Positions 42,780-51,432 of a stretch of 64,000 bases of DNA are shown here, piece by piece. Origin of the DNA: Chitinophaga sp. YR573. GTDB lineage: Bacteria; Bacteroidota; Bacteroidia; Chitinophagales; Chitinophagaceae. The notes under the pieces are model-generated. The model saw only the letters and a program-made list of their open reading frames with translations, ran no database searches and had not been told where the DNA came from. Position numbers and translations under genes: made by a program. The first letter of the stretch is position 1, and every line of letters begins with the position of its first letter. The stretch is from positions 372,001 to 436,000 of the forward strand of contig NZ_FOJF01000003.1 in the NCBI RefSeq assembly GCF_900110995.1, given 5' to 3'.

Positions 42780-43702
42780 CGGATTTCCTGTTTGTGTTTT
42801 ATGCTACTCATATGGGCAAAAAACAGAGCACTGCGATACCTGCATATGAGAATTTCTCGCGTGTGGAAGATATCTGGTTGAATATTTTTGGTTTAGGTAA
42901 ATTCGAGACTTATCAGTTTTTGTATGGGGAATGCAGGGATATTGATGATTTCAAATCCTGGATTATTAATTTAAAGGGGGCTGAGTTTGTCCATCATGCT
43001 ACTTTGCAGTTCGATAACTGGTTGACTTCTTCTTCTGTTTCAGATAACATTTCTCATACTTTACTAAATCCATCTCAACTATCATTCTGGCAAGAACAAG
43101 GTTATCTTAAAATAAGTGGTTTAGTGGAATCTGTTTTATGTGATGATGTAAAAGACCTGATCTGCTCTCATTTAAATCTCTCCTCTACCTGGTATCCTGC
43201 TCATCCCGACTGGCAGGGCCTGATGTTACAGGTGTTTCAGGATGTCCGTCTAGAAGCTATCCGGAAACATCCCCAGATTCATCAGTTATTCGCTGAGCTC
43301 TATAATACGCATAACATCATTTCCAATACAGATAAACTGAGTTTTAATCCTCCTGAGACGGGTTCCTGGAAATTCAAGGGCAGTGATCTTCACTGGGATC
43401 TCGATCTTTCCAAACCTATCGAATATTACATTCAGGGGCTTATTTACCTGGATGATGTTCCTGCAGATCGAGGACCATTAATTCTCGTTCCCGGTTTTCA
43501 TCATCAGTTTGCTGATTTCATACAGTCATTTTCTTCCCTGGATGATGCTATGGTAGCTGTTCGTGCTGCGACTTCTCCTATACCTGTACCAGGTGTTAAA
43601 GGGGATGTGGTTGTCTGGCTGAGTACCTTGCCTCATGCGGCGAGTGCCAACCACTCTTCCCTGCCGAGATTTGTCCAGTACCTTAATTTCTCTAAACTAT
43701 AA
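42776..43702 (+). CDS. PhyH-like dioxygenase with extra N-terminal domain
   Basis: 308 residues. The C-terminal two thirds (from about residue 95, LNPSQLSFWQEQGYLKISGL) is a phytanoyl-CoA-dioxygenase-type 2OG-Fe(II) enzyme, with HWDLD (HxD) near 223 and a distal His in LPHAASANH near 285, plus RGPLILVPGFHH. The first 90 residues (FYATHMGKKQSTAIPAYENF, EFVHHATLQFDNWL) are a separate domain I do not recognise. It overlaps the sulfotransferase by 4 bases and the APS kinase by one. Presumably a second oxidation step of the same product. Confidence 0.78.
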   Translation: MTDFLFVFYATHMGKKQSTAIPAYENFSRVEDIWLNIFGLGKFETYQFLYGECRDIDDFKSWIINLKGAEFVHHATLQFDNWLTSSSVSDNISHTLLNPSQLSFWQEQGYLKISGLVESVLCDDVKDLICSHLNLSSTWYPAHPDWQGLMLQVFQDVRLEAIRKHPQIHQLFAELYNTHNIISNTDKLSFNPPETGSWKFKGSDLHWDLDLSKPIEYYIQGLIYLDDVPADRGPLILVPGFHHQFADFIQSFSSLDDAMVAVRAATSPIPVPGVKGDVVVWLSTLPHAASANHSSLPRFVQYLNFSKL

Positions 43703-44223
43703 TGGGGCATATTATACAGTTCACCGGTTTATCCGGAACGGGTAAAACCACTTTATCCAACTCCCTGCTTGCCTGGGGAGATTCCCTTGGTCTGCGTATT
43801 AAACTCATAGACGGGGATGTCTATCGTCAAACCCTTTGCAAAGACCTCGGCTTCAGCAAAGCTGACCGTCTGGAGAATATCGCCCGTTTAGGGGCATATG
43901 CCTGGTCTATTATCAATTCCTATGACTTCATTATCATTGCCGCTATAAACCCCTATGAAGAAGCCCGTATCAACATCAAACGCCAATACGGTGCTTCCCT
44001 GATATGGCTGCGATGCGACTTGCAGACCCTAATTGCCCGGGACCCTAAAGGTTTGTACCGGAAAGCGCTCTTACCCGATACCCATCCTGATAAGATCCAT
44101 AACCTTACCGGGCTCAATGATACTTTTGAAGAATCTTTAATTGCTGATTTGATTGTGGATACTGATAAATTGAATGCGGAGGAGACGTTTTGGGTTGTTG
44201 TGGGGTTTCTAAAGGAGAAGTAA
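43702..44223 (+). CDS. cysC: Adenylyl-sulfate (APS) kinase
   Basis: 173 residues. Walker A GLSGTGKTTL near residue 8, DGDVYRQTLCKDLGFSKADR with the APS-binding stretch, and IARDPKGLYRKALLPDTHPD corresponding to the CysC lid. Makes PAPS from APS and ATP. The usual FISPF-type segment reads AAINPYEEARIN, a slight departure. It closes the hydroxylase-sulfotransferase-dioxygenase operon; a terminator follows at once. Dedicated PAPS supply for the neighbouring sulfotransferase rather than assimilatory sulfate reduction is the natural reading, because no cysD/cysN/cysH genes are nearby. Confidence 0.9.
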   Translation: MGHIIQFTGLSGTGKTTLSNSLLAWGDSLGLRIKLIDGDVYRQTLCKDLGFSKADRLENIARLGAYAWSIINSYDFIIIAAINPYEEARINIKRQYGASLIWLRCDLQTLIARDPKGLYRKALLPDTHPDKIHNLTGLNDTFEESLIADLIVDTDKLNAEETFWVVVGFLKEK

Positions 44224-44256
44224 TATTCTAAACCATTGAAAATGATTTAGAATATT
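44222..44256 (+). terminator. Hairpin terminator after the APS kinase gene
   Basis: AATATTCTAAA/TTTAGAATATT 11-bp stem extended by CATT/AATG, overlapping the APS kinase stop codon region and followed by TATTTTC. Confidence 0.75.
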
Positions 44257-44312
44257 TATTTTCAAAGGCTTTAATGGTGTTTTCTATGTTAGGAATCATT
44301 GACTCCAAACTT

Positions 44313-44320
44313 TAATTTTG
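44313..44320 (+). promoter_or_regulatory. Candidate -7 box (TAATTTTG)
   Basis: Consensus Bacteroidota TAnnTTTG, 34 bases before the flavin monooxygenase start and identical to the box before rhaI. No clear -33 element. Confidence 0.4.
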
Positions 44321-44354
44321 TATTGGAAAAGACTAACAGACTAAAAGAATCACA

Positions 44355-45353
44355 ATGACGAAATTAGAATCAACGAAGTACTCAGTATTAGACCTGGCCA
44401 GCGTAACACAGGGACACACACCTGCGGATAGTTTCAAGAACAGCCTGGATTTAGCGAAGAAGGTAGAAGAGTTCGGTTATACAAGATACTGGTTTGCCGA
44501 ACACCACAACATGGCCAACGTAGCAAGTTCAGCAACCGCCATATTAATAGGACATATAGCAGGAGGGACGAAGACGATGAGAGTGGGATCAGGGGGGATA
44601 ATGCTACCGAATCATGCGCCACTGATAGTAGCAGAACAGTTTGGGACATTAGCGTCGATTTACCCTGGAAGGATAGATTTAGGATTAGGGAGAGCGCCAG
44701 GGACGGATCAGACAACGGCCCATGCAATCAGAGGCGAGAATTTTAAGGCAATGCACAACTTTCCCAGGGATATCGAAAGATTACAGCAATTCTTCTCAGC
44801 AGAGAACAGTCATAGTAATGTGAGGGCGATACCAGGAGAAGGATTGGAAATACCGATATGGGTATTAGGGTCCAGCACGGATAGTGCCATGGTCGCAGCA
44901 GGATTGGGATTACCGTATGCTTTTGCCAGCCATTTCGCACCAACCTACTTTATGGACGCAATAAGACTGTACAGAGAGAATTTCAAGCCTTCAGCCAGTT
45001 TAGAGAAGCCTTATGTGATATCATGTGTGAACGTAGTAGCCGCAGATGCAGATGAAGAAGCAGAAAGGCTCGCAACATCAGTGAAACAACTCTTCATGGG
45101 AATAGTTACCGGAAGAAGGCAGTTATTGCAGCCACCGGTAGACAATATGGAAGACATCTGGAATATGCATGAAGAAGCAGCGGTGAACCAGATGTTGGCA
45201 TATTCGTTCATAGGAGGACCAGCAAAGATCAAAAAGCAAATGGAAGTCTTCCTGGAGAAAACAGGAGTAGATGAAGTGATGGCAACATCTCACATCTATG
45301 ATCATCAGGCAAGAGTACACTCTTATAAAATATTCTCAGAGATATTTAAGTAA
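44355..45353 (+). CDS. LLM-class flavin-dependent oxidoreductase
   Basis: Bacterial luciferase-like monooxygenase of the MsnO8 type. 332 residues with FGYTRYWFAEHHNMANVASS near residue 37, VGSGGIMLPNHAPLIVAEQF, LASIYPGRIDLGLGRAPGTD and a C-terminal IGGPAKIKKQMEVFLEKTGV. Uses reduced flavin and oxygen on an unknown substrate. Single transcription unit between two hairpins. The codon choice (many AGA/ATA and A-ending codons) differs slightly from its neighbours. Confidence 0.9.
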   Translation: MTKLESTKYSVLDLASVTQGHTPADSFKNSLDLAKKVEEFGYTRYWFAEHHNMANVASSATAILIGHIAGGTKTMRVGSGGIMLPNHAPLIVAEQFGTLASIYPGRIDLGLGRAPGTDQTTAHAIRGENFKAMHNFPRDIERLQQFFSAENSHSNVRAIPGEGLEIPIWVLGSSTDSAMVAAGLGLPYAFASHFAPTYFMDAIRLYRENFKPSASLEKPYVISCVNVVAADADEEAERLATSVKQLFMGIVTGRRQLLQPPVDNMEDIWNMHEEAAVNQMLAYSFIGGPAKIKKQMEVFLEKTGVDEVMATSHIYDHQARVHSYKIFSEIFK

Positions 45354-45359
45354 AAACAT

Positions 45360-45388
45360 CCCCTGGTGAGAGAACAACTCACCAGGGG
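45360..45388 (+). terminator. Perfect hairpin terminator
   Basis: CCCCTGGTGAG-AGAACAA-CTCACCAGGGG, 11-bp perfect stem, 6 bases after the flavin monooxygenase stop, followed by AATAAATTT. Confidence 0.9.
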
Positions 45389-45604
45389 AATAAATTTAAC
45401 CCACCCACCTGATAACTTGGGGAAATAACCTCAAAAATAGCGCACACAAGGGCGGTTTTACAAGGCTCAAGCATACAATAAGGGAATTCAACAAACCACT
45501 CACAATCGCATATCCCCAATAAAAACATATTAAAAAAGAATTTATCACAATACCCCTTGAAAAATTGAATCGTTTCTGTATATTGTTAATCATTTGATAA
45601 TATT

Positions 45605-46810
45605 ATGGGGCAGATTCAGGCGCAAAAGACTAGGGTAATTTCTTATCTTAAACACTTATTAAATCCCCGGGGCGACTATTCTATAGAAAAACACATCTTC
45701 CAGATTATATCGATCGCGACCATCGTTATGCTCTGTGTTTTTATGCTCGTAGATACGCTCGCTAACATCCCCATCCCCCCATATCTGCTGGAAGTAGTGC
45801 TGATAATGCAATTTGTCTTCCTTTTTCTTTCCCTGGTGCGTCGCATTCATTCTTATATCATCAATCTCTACATATTCCTCGGCCTTATCGCCATCATGGT
45901 CAACTTCGTATTCAATGCTGGCGTAAATGGCCCCTCATTCGTCCTGTTTTTCATGCCTTTAACACTGGCATTAAGCATATCAGAGCGTAAATGGTATCCG
46001 GTTTGGCTGATTATACATCTTATCATGCCCATCTGCTGCCTGGTATTCGAAAGTATGTACCCGGAAATGATCCGGGGAAAGTACCCCGGTCCGCGTGAAC
46101 AGAATATAGATTTCGGTTCCACAATCATCGTCGCTACGTTGTACGTATACTTCGTTACAACAAGGATCAGAGTATACATGGCCCAACAGCAGGCGATATC
46201 AGCGAATAAATCAGTGCAGCTGGCAGCGTCCGAACTTAAATTACAGGCATTTTTCGAAGGGCTCAGCGACCAGTTCTTCCTGTTAGATGATAAGATGAAT
46301 ATCGTTCACTTTAACAGCAAAGCTGCTGAACAGTACCAGAAACAATATGGAATAGAACCTAAAGAAGGGCAGGCTATCACCCCGATCCTGTTACCTTCCT
46401 ACAAACCCAATTTTTTGGAAGATTTTAAGCAATCGATGTCAGGAGTGAAAATCAGCCATGAGCAGAAGTTTAATTTCGGAGATTGGCAGCAATTAACACT
46501 GGAACCCGCCAGGGATAAGAACGGAACGATAGTAGGAGTGACATTGATCCTAAAAGATATCACAGAGCAAAAACTCAATCAACAACGACTGGAAAACAAA
46601 AACGCATTACTGGAGAAGATCGCCTTTATCCAGGCACATGAATTCAGAGGACCCTTAACATCTGTGCAATCCTTATTACCACTCATAAAAGAAGAATATT
46701 CAGAAGTAGATCCTATACAGATGAATATGATGGAAGATGCATTGGCCAAACTAGACCAGAAAATCATAGAAATTATAGAACTGGCTAATGAAGCGATACA
46801 TCTGAAATAG
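45605..46810 (+). CDS. Membrane PAS / HisKA protein lacking an ATPase domain
   Basis: 401 residues. About six hydrophobic segments in the first 190 residues (7TM-like sensor), a PAS domain (about 210-320, FFEGLSDQFFLLDDKMNIVH to TLILKDITEQK), then a HisKA-like helix with phospho-acceptor context FIQAHEFRGPLTSVQSLLPL near 345. The protein ends 50 residues later without any HATPase_c (no N, G1 or G2 boxes), and no kinase or regulator gene follows. It could be phosphorylated in trans, or be a degenerate sensor. The stop is two bases from the end of the convergent GntR gene. Confidence 0.8.
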   Translation: MGQIQAQKTRVISYLKHLLNPRGDYSIEKHIFQIISIATIVMLCVFMLVDTLANIPIPPYLLEVVLIMQFVFLFLSLVRRIHSYIINLYIFLGLIAIMVNFVFNAGVNGPSFVLFFMPLTLALSISERKWYPVWLIIHLIMPICCLVFESMYPEMIRGKYPGPREQNIDFGSTIIVATLYVYFVTTRIRVYMAQQQAISANKSVQLAASELKLQAFFEGLSDQFFLLDDKMNIVHFNSKAAEQYQKQYGIEPKEGQAITPILLPSYKPNFLEDFKQSMSGVKISHEQKFNFGDWQQLTLEPARDKNGTIVGVTLILKDITEQKLNQQRLENKNALLEKIAFIQAHEFRGPLTSVQSLLPLIKEEYSEVDPIQMNMMEDALAKLDQKIIEIIELANEAIHLK

Positions 46811-46812
46811 AT

Positions 46813-47829
46813 CTAGAGAGAATTCCTCAATATCAATTTAAAAGGATTCTTCACCTTCTGCTGCGTCTTATCCATAATAATCTGAGCCGCTGTAATCCCC
46901 ATCTGCTCATGGTCTGTAGAGATCACCGTAATCCCGTCCAGCAGAATCTCTTTCAACAAAGTTTCATTATAAGAAACAATGCCCACATCTTTCCCAATCC
47001 GCAACTTATTATTACGACAGATCTTCACCAGGTTAACAAGATCGGTTTCTTCAATCACCACATATGCCTGTCCTTTTTTCACCGGTGTATACATTTCCAC
47101 CCCTTCAATCACGGAAAAATTAAAATCATGCATCCGGCAGAAATACTGAAACCCTTTCTTGATCTCCTCAGGATAAGGATCTATACCAGGATTCACGAAG
47201 ATCATTTTTTCATATTTCTTCAGAGATGGCAAAGCTTCAAACAAAGCCTCATTAATATCTTTCTCAAAGTTCTGATATACAGAGGAATAATCGCCGGTAA
47301 GAGAAGGCAGATCTTTATCTAATAAGATAAGCTGATCAGCGGGGATTTGTTTGATAATACGTAAGACTTCTTCAGGATGATCGTAAAAATGAGGCATGAT
47401 CACGTAATAATCATAATCGCCTAAATGATTATTGATCAGGTTTTCGAAGAGAGCAACACTGTGATGATGCATATGGAGATCCACAAAAACACTGTCCCCC
47501 AGGCTTTTCACAAAAGCATTATAGACCTGCTTTTTATAATTGCTGATCTTGTTAAAGAGAAGGAGTATCCGTAAAGGGATAACAACGTCCGTCCGGTTAA
47601 TAAAGTAACCCTTTCCTTTAACAGAAATGATTACTTTTTTATCCCGGAGTTCTTTATAAGCTTTCTCCACGGTACCGCGGGAAAGCAGGTAATGTTCACT
47701 CAGTTCATTGATGGAAGGTATCTGCTGATCGCGTTTAAGTCCGCCGTCACGCACTGCGGCCATGATGGAATCCACTATCTGCAGGTAAACGGGAACTTTG
47801 CTGCCGGTATCTATATTCAACCCTTTCAT
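46813..47829 (-). CDS. GntR-family regulator with periplasmic-binding-protein-like sensor domain
   Basis: 338 residues. The N-terminal winged helix (QIPSINELSEHYLLSRGTVE and KAYKELRDKKVIISVKGKGY) is a typical GntR domain; the rest (about 85-338) is a LacI-like ligand-binding domain (VFVNPGIDPYPEEIKKGFQY, KDVGIVSYNETLLKEILLDG, TAAQIIMDKTQQ). This architecture in Bacteroidota commonly controls sugar catabolism genes. No obvious target nearby; control of the rhamnose locus from a distance is possible, not shown. Confidence 0.88.
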   Translation of the reverse strand: MKGLNIDTGSKVPVYLQIVDSIMAAVRDGGLKRDQQIPSINELSEHYLLSRGTVEKAYKELRDKKVIISVKGKGYFINRTDVVIPLRILLLFNKISNYKKQVYNAFVKSLGDSVFVDLHMHHHSVALFENLINNHLGDYDYYVIMPHFYDHPEEVLRIIKQIPADQLILLDKDLPSLTGDYSSVYQNFEKDINEALFEALPSLKKYEKMIFVNPGIDPYPEEIKKGFQYFCRMHDFNFSVIEGVEMYTPVKKGQAYVVIEETDLVNLVKICRNNKLRIGKDVGIVSYNETLLKEILLDGITVISTDHEQMGITAAQIIMDKTQQKVKNPFKLILRNSL

Positions 47830-47847
47830 CGTTGTAAAATAGGAAAT

Positions 47848-48498
47848 TTATATTACTGATGGGCGTTCCAGTGTAGAAAGAGTTGCATCGCCCTGTTTAA
47901 TCAGTAGTTCAGCCACCTTAACCCGACCTTCATCCCCATGCTGCAGGATATAATCCAGTTCTGCCAGGGTAAGCAGTTTAATATTCACCATTTTTACCGC
48001 TTCCAGGCTTAAGGTGACTTCATTGTTGAACCTGGTGCTGGGGAGCCCAAGGATAGCACCTACCGTGCCTCTTTCGGTCTTAAAAGGGACATCTACATCA
48101 TAAAACTCTGTGGTGATGTAGGTCAGTTCTTCCAGCAGGCTAATCACATTCCCCTGTTCAGCCATTAACTGAGCCGCCTGGTATGCCAGCTGGAACTGCC
48201 AGGTGTTCTGCACAGAGCCTTCAATAGGCGTCGTTTCCACATATACTTCCATACCGAGGCCATTATAGTCATTGTCACCCTCTTCGTAAGGGTCGCTTAA
48301 GCCGTCACTGGCGATGATGGTCACATCCGGTCTGCGGATAGTCGCAAATGCCTGACGGAGGGAAGGCCAGACAGGGCCACCCATAAAAGAAGGATTGATA
48401 AGATGGGCAATGACATCGGGGTCTAATTCACCTACAGACTGCCAGAATTCGCTACGTAATTCACATGATTTGTCAAAATGTTCCTCGTAAGTAAGCAT
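47848..48498 (-). CDS. Unknown protein, possible SUFU-like domain
   Basis: 216 residues, acidic, no signal peptide. The segment ASDGLSDPYEEGDNDYNGLG then MEVYVETTP followed by WQFQLAYQAAQLMAEQGN is reminiscent of bacterial suppressor-of-fused (SUFU-like) proteins, which have a GLSDP-like turn before a GxExxxE strand and a W-rich helix. I am not certain of the family. It lies 18 bases upstream of the GntR gene on the same strand, so the two may be co-transcribed. Confidence 0.5.
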   Translation of the reverse strand: MLTYEEHFDKSCELRSEFWQSVGELDPDVIAHLINPSFMGGPVWPSLRQAFATIRRPDVTIIASDGLSDPYEEGDNDYNGLGMEVYVETTPIEGSVQNTWQFQLAYQAAQLMAEQGNVISLLEELTYITTEFYDVDVPFKTERGTVGAILGLPSTRFNNEVTLSLEAVKMVNIKLLTLAELDYILQHGDEGRVKVAELLIKQGDATLSTLERPSVI

Positions 48499-49054
48499 AG
48501 AATGTATTTTAGCACATACAAAATATAAATATTTTTAGATTTATTATATGAGGTTTAACAATGATCCATACTCCCTGTTTGTAGCAAATTCAAAGCTCCG
48601 GGCGACGTGTTAATATACTCTTTAATAAGGGGCCTGATTCCAAAGTCCAGTGAAATAAGTTCCGTGTTTGTAGTAACGTCTCAGAAAGAGCCTAAACTCT
48701 CCTGTAAACTCTCCATAACTAGTATTTCATTTCTATATAACCCCTATATAAGCGCCCTCTAAATAAGGTGGTCTTGTATACAGCTCACAGAGGACTTGTA
48801 GGGGGCTTATATGGGGCTTATACCCTCATATAGGTTGAATATCAGTAGGTTATTAGTAGTAGCTAAAATTTCAATACTTTTTATTACTGATTAGCAATAC
48901 ATTAAGATATAATGAAAATTATTATGGCAGGAAATGGTAAAAGATTCAATGTCATTTAAGCTAAACTTCGCAGGAGTTCCCTTCTGATATTAGCGATTAT
49001 GTGTTGGCTACAAACACGGGGGCTTCAGAGCTTATTATGTTATATATACGGAGC
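48499..49054. other. Gene-free region with degenerate repeats and an inverted repeat
   Basis: 556 bases without a credible ORF. It contains broken pieces of the rhaI-flanking repeat: GTTTGTAG...AAAGCTCCGG (48569-48601), CCGTGTTTGTAG (48661-48672) and, best, 48960-49031 (CAGGAGTTCCCTTCTGATAT then GGCTACAAACACGGGG). A separate inverted repeat lies at 48741-48816 (CCCCTATATAAGC and GGGGGCTTATATGGGG). Confidence 0.6.
48960..49031. repeat. Degenerate copy of the nested-palindrome repeat
   Basis: CGCAGGAGTTCCCTTCTGAT then CTACAAACACGGGGGC and AGAGCT correspond in order to the inner arm, loop and right outer arm of the elements at 13182 and 14761, but the left half is scattered or lost. It directly follows the stop of the TPR-like gene at 49055. 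Confidence 0.5.
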
Positions 49055-50413
49055 TTAACTAAATAATATCTCCCATACTTCCTTAAAATCCTCATCCCCT
49101 AAAACATCTTCGAAATCATACTCGTAGTATTGAGTAGTAAACACGAATTTACACTCACGTAAAATATCAAGACATTTCTGATGATCGCCGGTTTTCAATG
49201 CCACTTTGGCCAGTGCTATATAAGGCGTACGGTAATGATTCTCCCCCAGTTCTTTGGCAATAAGTAATCTGGTCTCTGCTTCTTTCAGCAGATCAGGGGC
49301 ATCGAAATTATAAGCCAGCCGCGCATATTCGATCAGAAACTCTCCCCAGCGAAGCGTTAAGGTGAGCCCCTTTTCGTATTCGTAGGTTATGAGAAAGATA
49401 GATTTTCCCGCTTCAAACAGCTCAATAACTTTAGCCTGATTATGTTCCTGCTTATAAATGCGGGCCATTGCTATTTGTACATTTGTTGCATATACCGGAA
49501 AGGTCCAGGCAGCCGGGTTGATGGATTGTCCTTTTATGAAATAATTCAGCGCAATCTGGTAATAATGAAGTGAACCAGTTTCCATCCGCTGAGCCGCCTT
49601 GTCAAAAGCAGATCCTAAGCTATTCAACAGCGAAGTATCATTTGTCTGATAGTCTGTTAATGGCTCCAGTAATTCAATGGACCTTTTATTCAGTTCATCA
49701 GCGTATGCAGGAGAAATATCATGATCCAGCATTCTTTTCAACTCATCTGACCATGTCAGATAAATAACAGGGTCTTTTTTTACAAAATTGGAGAGAGAGG
49801 CTGTAAGTTGATCAAAAAACTGAGCATGCCAGTAATGTTTCCTGTCAAAGGGGAAATGCAGGATCTGAAAACAGGCATAGAAAAAGGACCTGAAAACCGA
49901 TTCTGAATATGCTGTAAAAGCGAGTTGAAACAACTGCAAAACTGCTATAAATTCATCGTCTGTAAACTGTTGATTAATCAACATTCTAGTTAACAAAGCA
50001 TGAGCAAGCCGGGCATTCAGTTCAACAGATCCCTGATTACGTAAAGCGTTGTTATACTCATCAATGGCTTTCTGGATATAGTGCAGTTTTTCGTTTTTTA
50101 TCTCAGAAAGATATTCATAACATTCAGCCCGCTCCTCATAATGGATCTTTTCCGGATCTATCTTTTCTGCCGATGAAAGGATCTCCAGAAGATCTGAAGT
50201 AACTCCCTCCCGGTCTTCTTCTCTTATTTTATCACACACCAGATATGAATACCAGATAGCAAACATACTCAGACAGGTATCAACCAATTCAGTTTTATAT
50301 TTGCGAAGATCATCTGTAGAGAGGCTCTGAATCAGGGTATCCAGCCCTCCCAGATCTTGATTGATCCTTAATTCCTTCAATTGCTTATTAACATCCTTTT
50401 TTGCTGCTTCCAT
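49055..50413 (-). CDS. TPR-like helical protein, unknown function
   Basis: 452 residues, no signal peptide, almost entirely helical. Repeated TPR-type pairs are seen (ERAECYEYLSEIKNEKLHYI, YYQIALNYFIKGQSINPAAW, EAETRLLIAKELGENHYRTP) and the C-terminus EDVLGDEDFKEVWEILFS is the end-of-group pattern that closes many TPR proteins (DxxFxxL). Such proteins occur as immunity or adaptor proteins beside polymorphic toxins, but no toxin gene is adjacent. Alone between a repeat-rich gap and the divergent SDR gene. Confidence 0.65.
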   Translation of the reverse strand: MEAAKKDVNKQLKELRINQDLGGLDTLIQSLSTDDLRKYKTELVDTCLSMFAIWYSYLVCDKIREEDREGVTSDLLEILSSAEKIDPEKIHYEERAECYEYLSEIKNEKLHYIQKAIDEYNNALRNQGSVELNARLAHALLTRMLINQQFTDDEFIAVLQLFQLAFTAYSESVFRSFFYACFQILHFPFDRKHYWHAQFFDQLTASLSNFVKKDPVIYLTWSDELKRMLDHDISPAYADELNKRSIELLEPLTDYQTNDTSLLNSLGSAFDKAAQRMETGSLHYYQIALNYFIKGQSINPAAWTFPVYATNVQIAMARIYKQEHNQAKVIELFEAGKSIFLITYEYEKGLTLTLRWGEFLIEYARLAYNFDAPDLLKEAETRLLIAKELGENHYRTPYIALAKVALKTGDHQKCLDILRECKFVFTTQYYEYDFEDVLGDEDFKEVWEILFS

Positions 50414-50554
50414 ATTTGAGATTTCAAATTACAAAATTATTTTTACGCCGGATGAGCACCCAAACGTAAAAATGTATCAGTCTTCCGTACTTTTGAATAA
50501 GCAGCACACAAGGTTGTTCCGGTAGCTTTGCATCATCAGTTAAAATAAATAACA

Positions 50555-51373
50555 ATGTCAAAGACTATTTTCATTACAGGAGCATCCAGGGGATTCGGAA
50601 AGATCTGGACAGAAGCATTTTTAAAACGTGGGGATAAAGTAGTCGCCACCGTGCGGGATCTCAATTCATTAAAAGATCTGGCGAAAGAATACGGAGAAGC
50701 CTTGCTGCCAATAAAACTGGACGTCACCAGTCGCGCAGGTTGTTTTGCCGCTGTAACAAAAGCAAAGGAACATTTCGGCACTATTGATGTGCTGATCAAC
50801 AATGCAGGCTATGGACTTTTCGGCGCTATTGAAGAAACAGCTGAAGAGGAAGCCCGTAAGCTGATTGAAACAAATGTGTTAGGCTTATTATGGCTTACCC
50901 AGGCGATAATACCTGTAATGCGTGAACAGGGCCAGGGACACATTATCCAGCTGTCGAGTGTATTAGGTGTTGTGCCGTTCCCTGTGATGGGTGTTTACAG
51001 TACCTCCAAGTTTGCTGTGGAAGGACTCAGTGAAGCGCTTGCCGGTGAAGTGAAAGGTTTCGGGATCAACGTAACAATCGTGGAACCCAACGCCTATGCA
51101 ACTGACTTCAGTAATGATTCAGCCGTACATGCCCAATCCATGAAGGAGTATGATGAGGTGAAAACAGCTTTTCGATCTGGCTTCACGGAAGACATGTTAG
51201 GGATTCCTGCATCTACAGTGAAAGCGATTTTTAAATTGGTAGATTCCCCTCAGCCTCCGCTCAGGCTTTTCCTCGGGAAGATTGGATTATCTTTGACAAA
51301 ACAGGTTTATCAGGGCAGGCTTGCCACCTGGGAAGAATGGCAGGATGTGGCAGTAGAAGCACACGGAAAATAA
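50555..51373 (+). CDS. Short-chain dehydrogenase/reductase
   Basis: 272-residue SDR: TGASRGFGK at residue 8, KLDVTS, NNAGYGLFGA near 87, IQLSSVLGV (Ser) and YSTSKFA (Tyr-x3-Lys) near 149-153. Similar in type to the SDR at 24221. The AraC-family regulator 59 bases downstream is probably its regulator or co-transcribed partner; SDR plus AraC pairs of this kind are common, substrate unknown. Confidence 0.88.
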   Translation: MSKTIFITGASRGFGKIWTEAFLKRGDKVVATVRDLNSLKDLAKEYGEALLPIKLDVTSRAGCFAAVTKAKEHFGTIDVLINNAGYGLFGAIEETAEEEARKLIETNVLGLLWLTQAIIPVMREQGQGHIIQLSSVLGVVPFPVMGVYSTSKFAVEGLSEALAGEVKGFGINVTIVEPNAYATDFSNDSAVHAQSMKEYDEVKTAFRSGFTEDMLGIPASTVKAIFKLVDSPQPPLRLFLGKIGLSLTKQVYQGRLATWEEWQDVAVEAHGK

Positions 51374-51432
51374 TTTAAAACAAATTAAGCAGGATCTGTG
51401 TATTACATAGATTCTGCTCATTTAATAATCAA

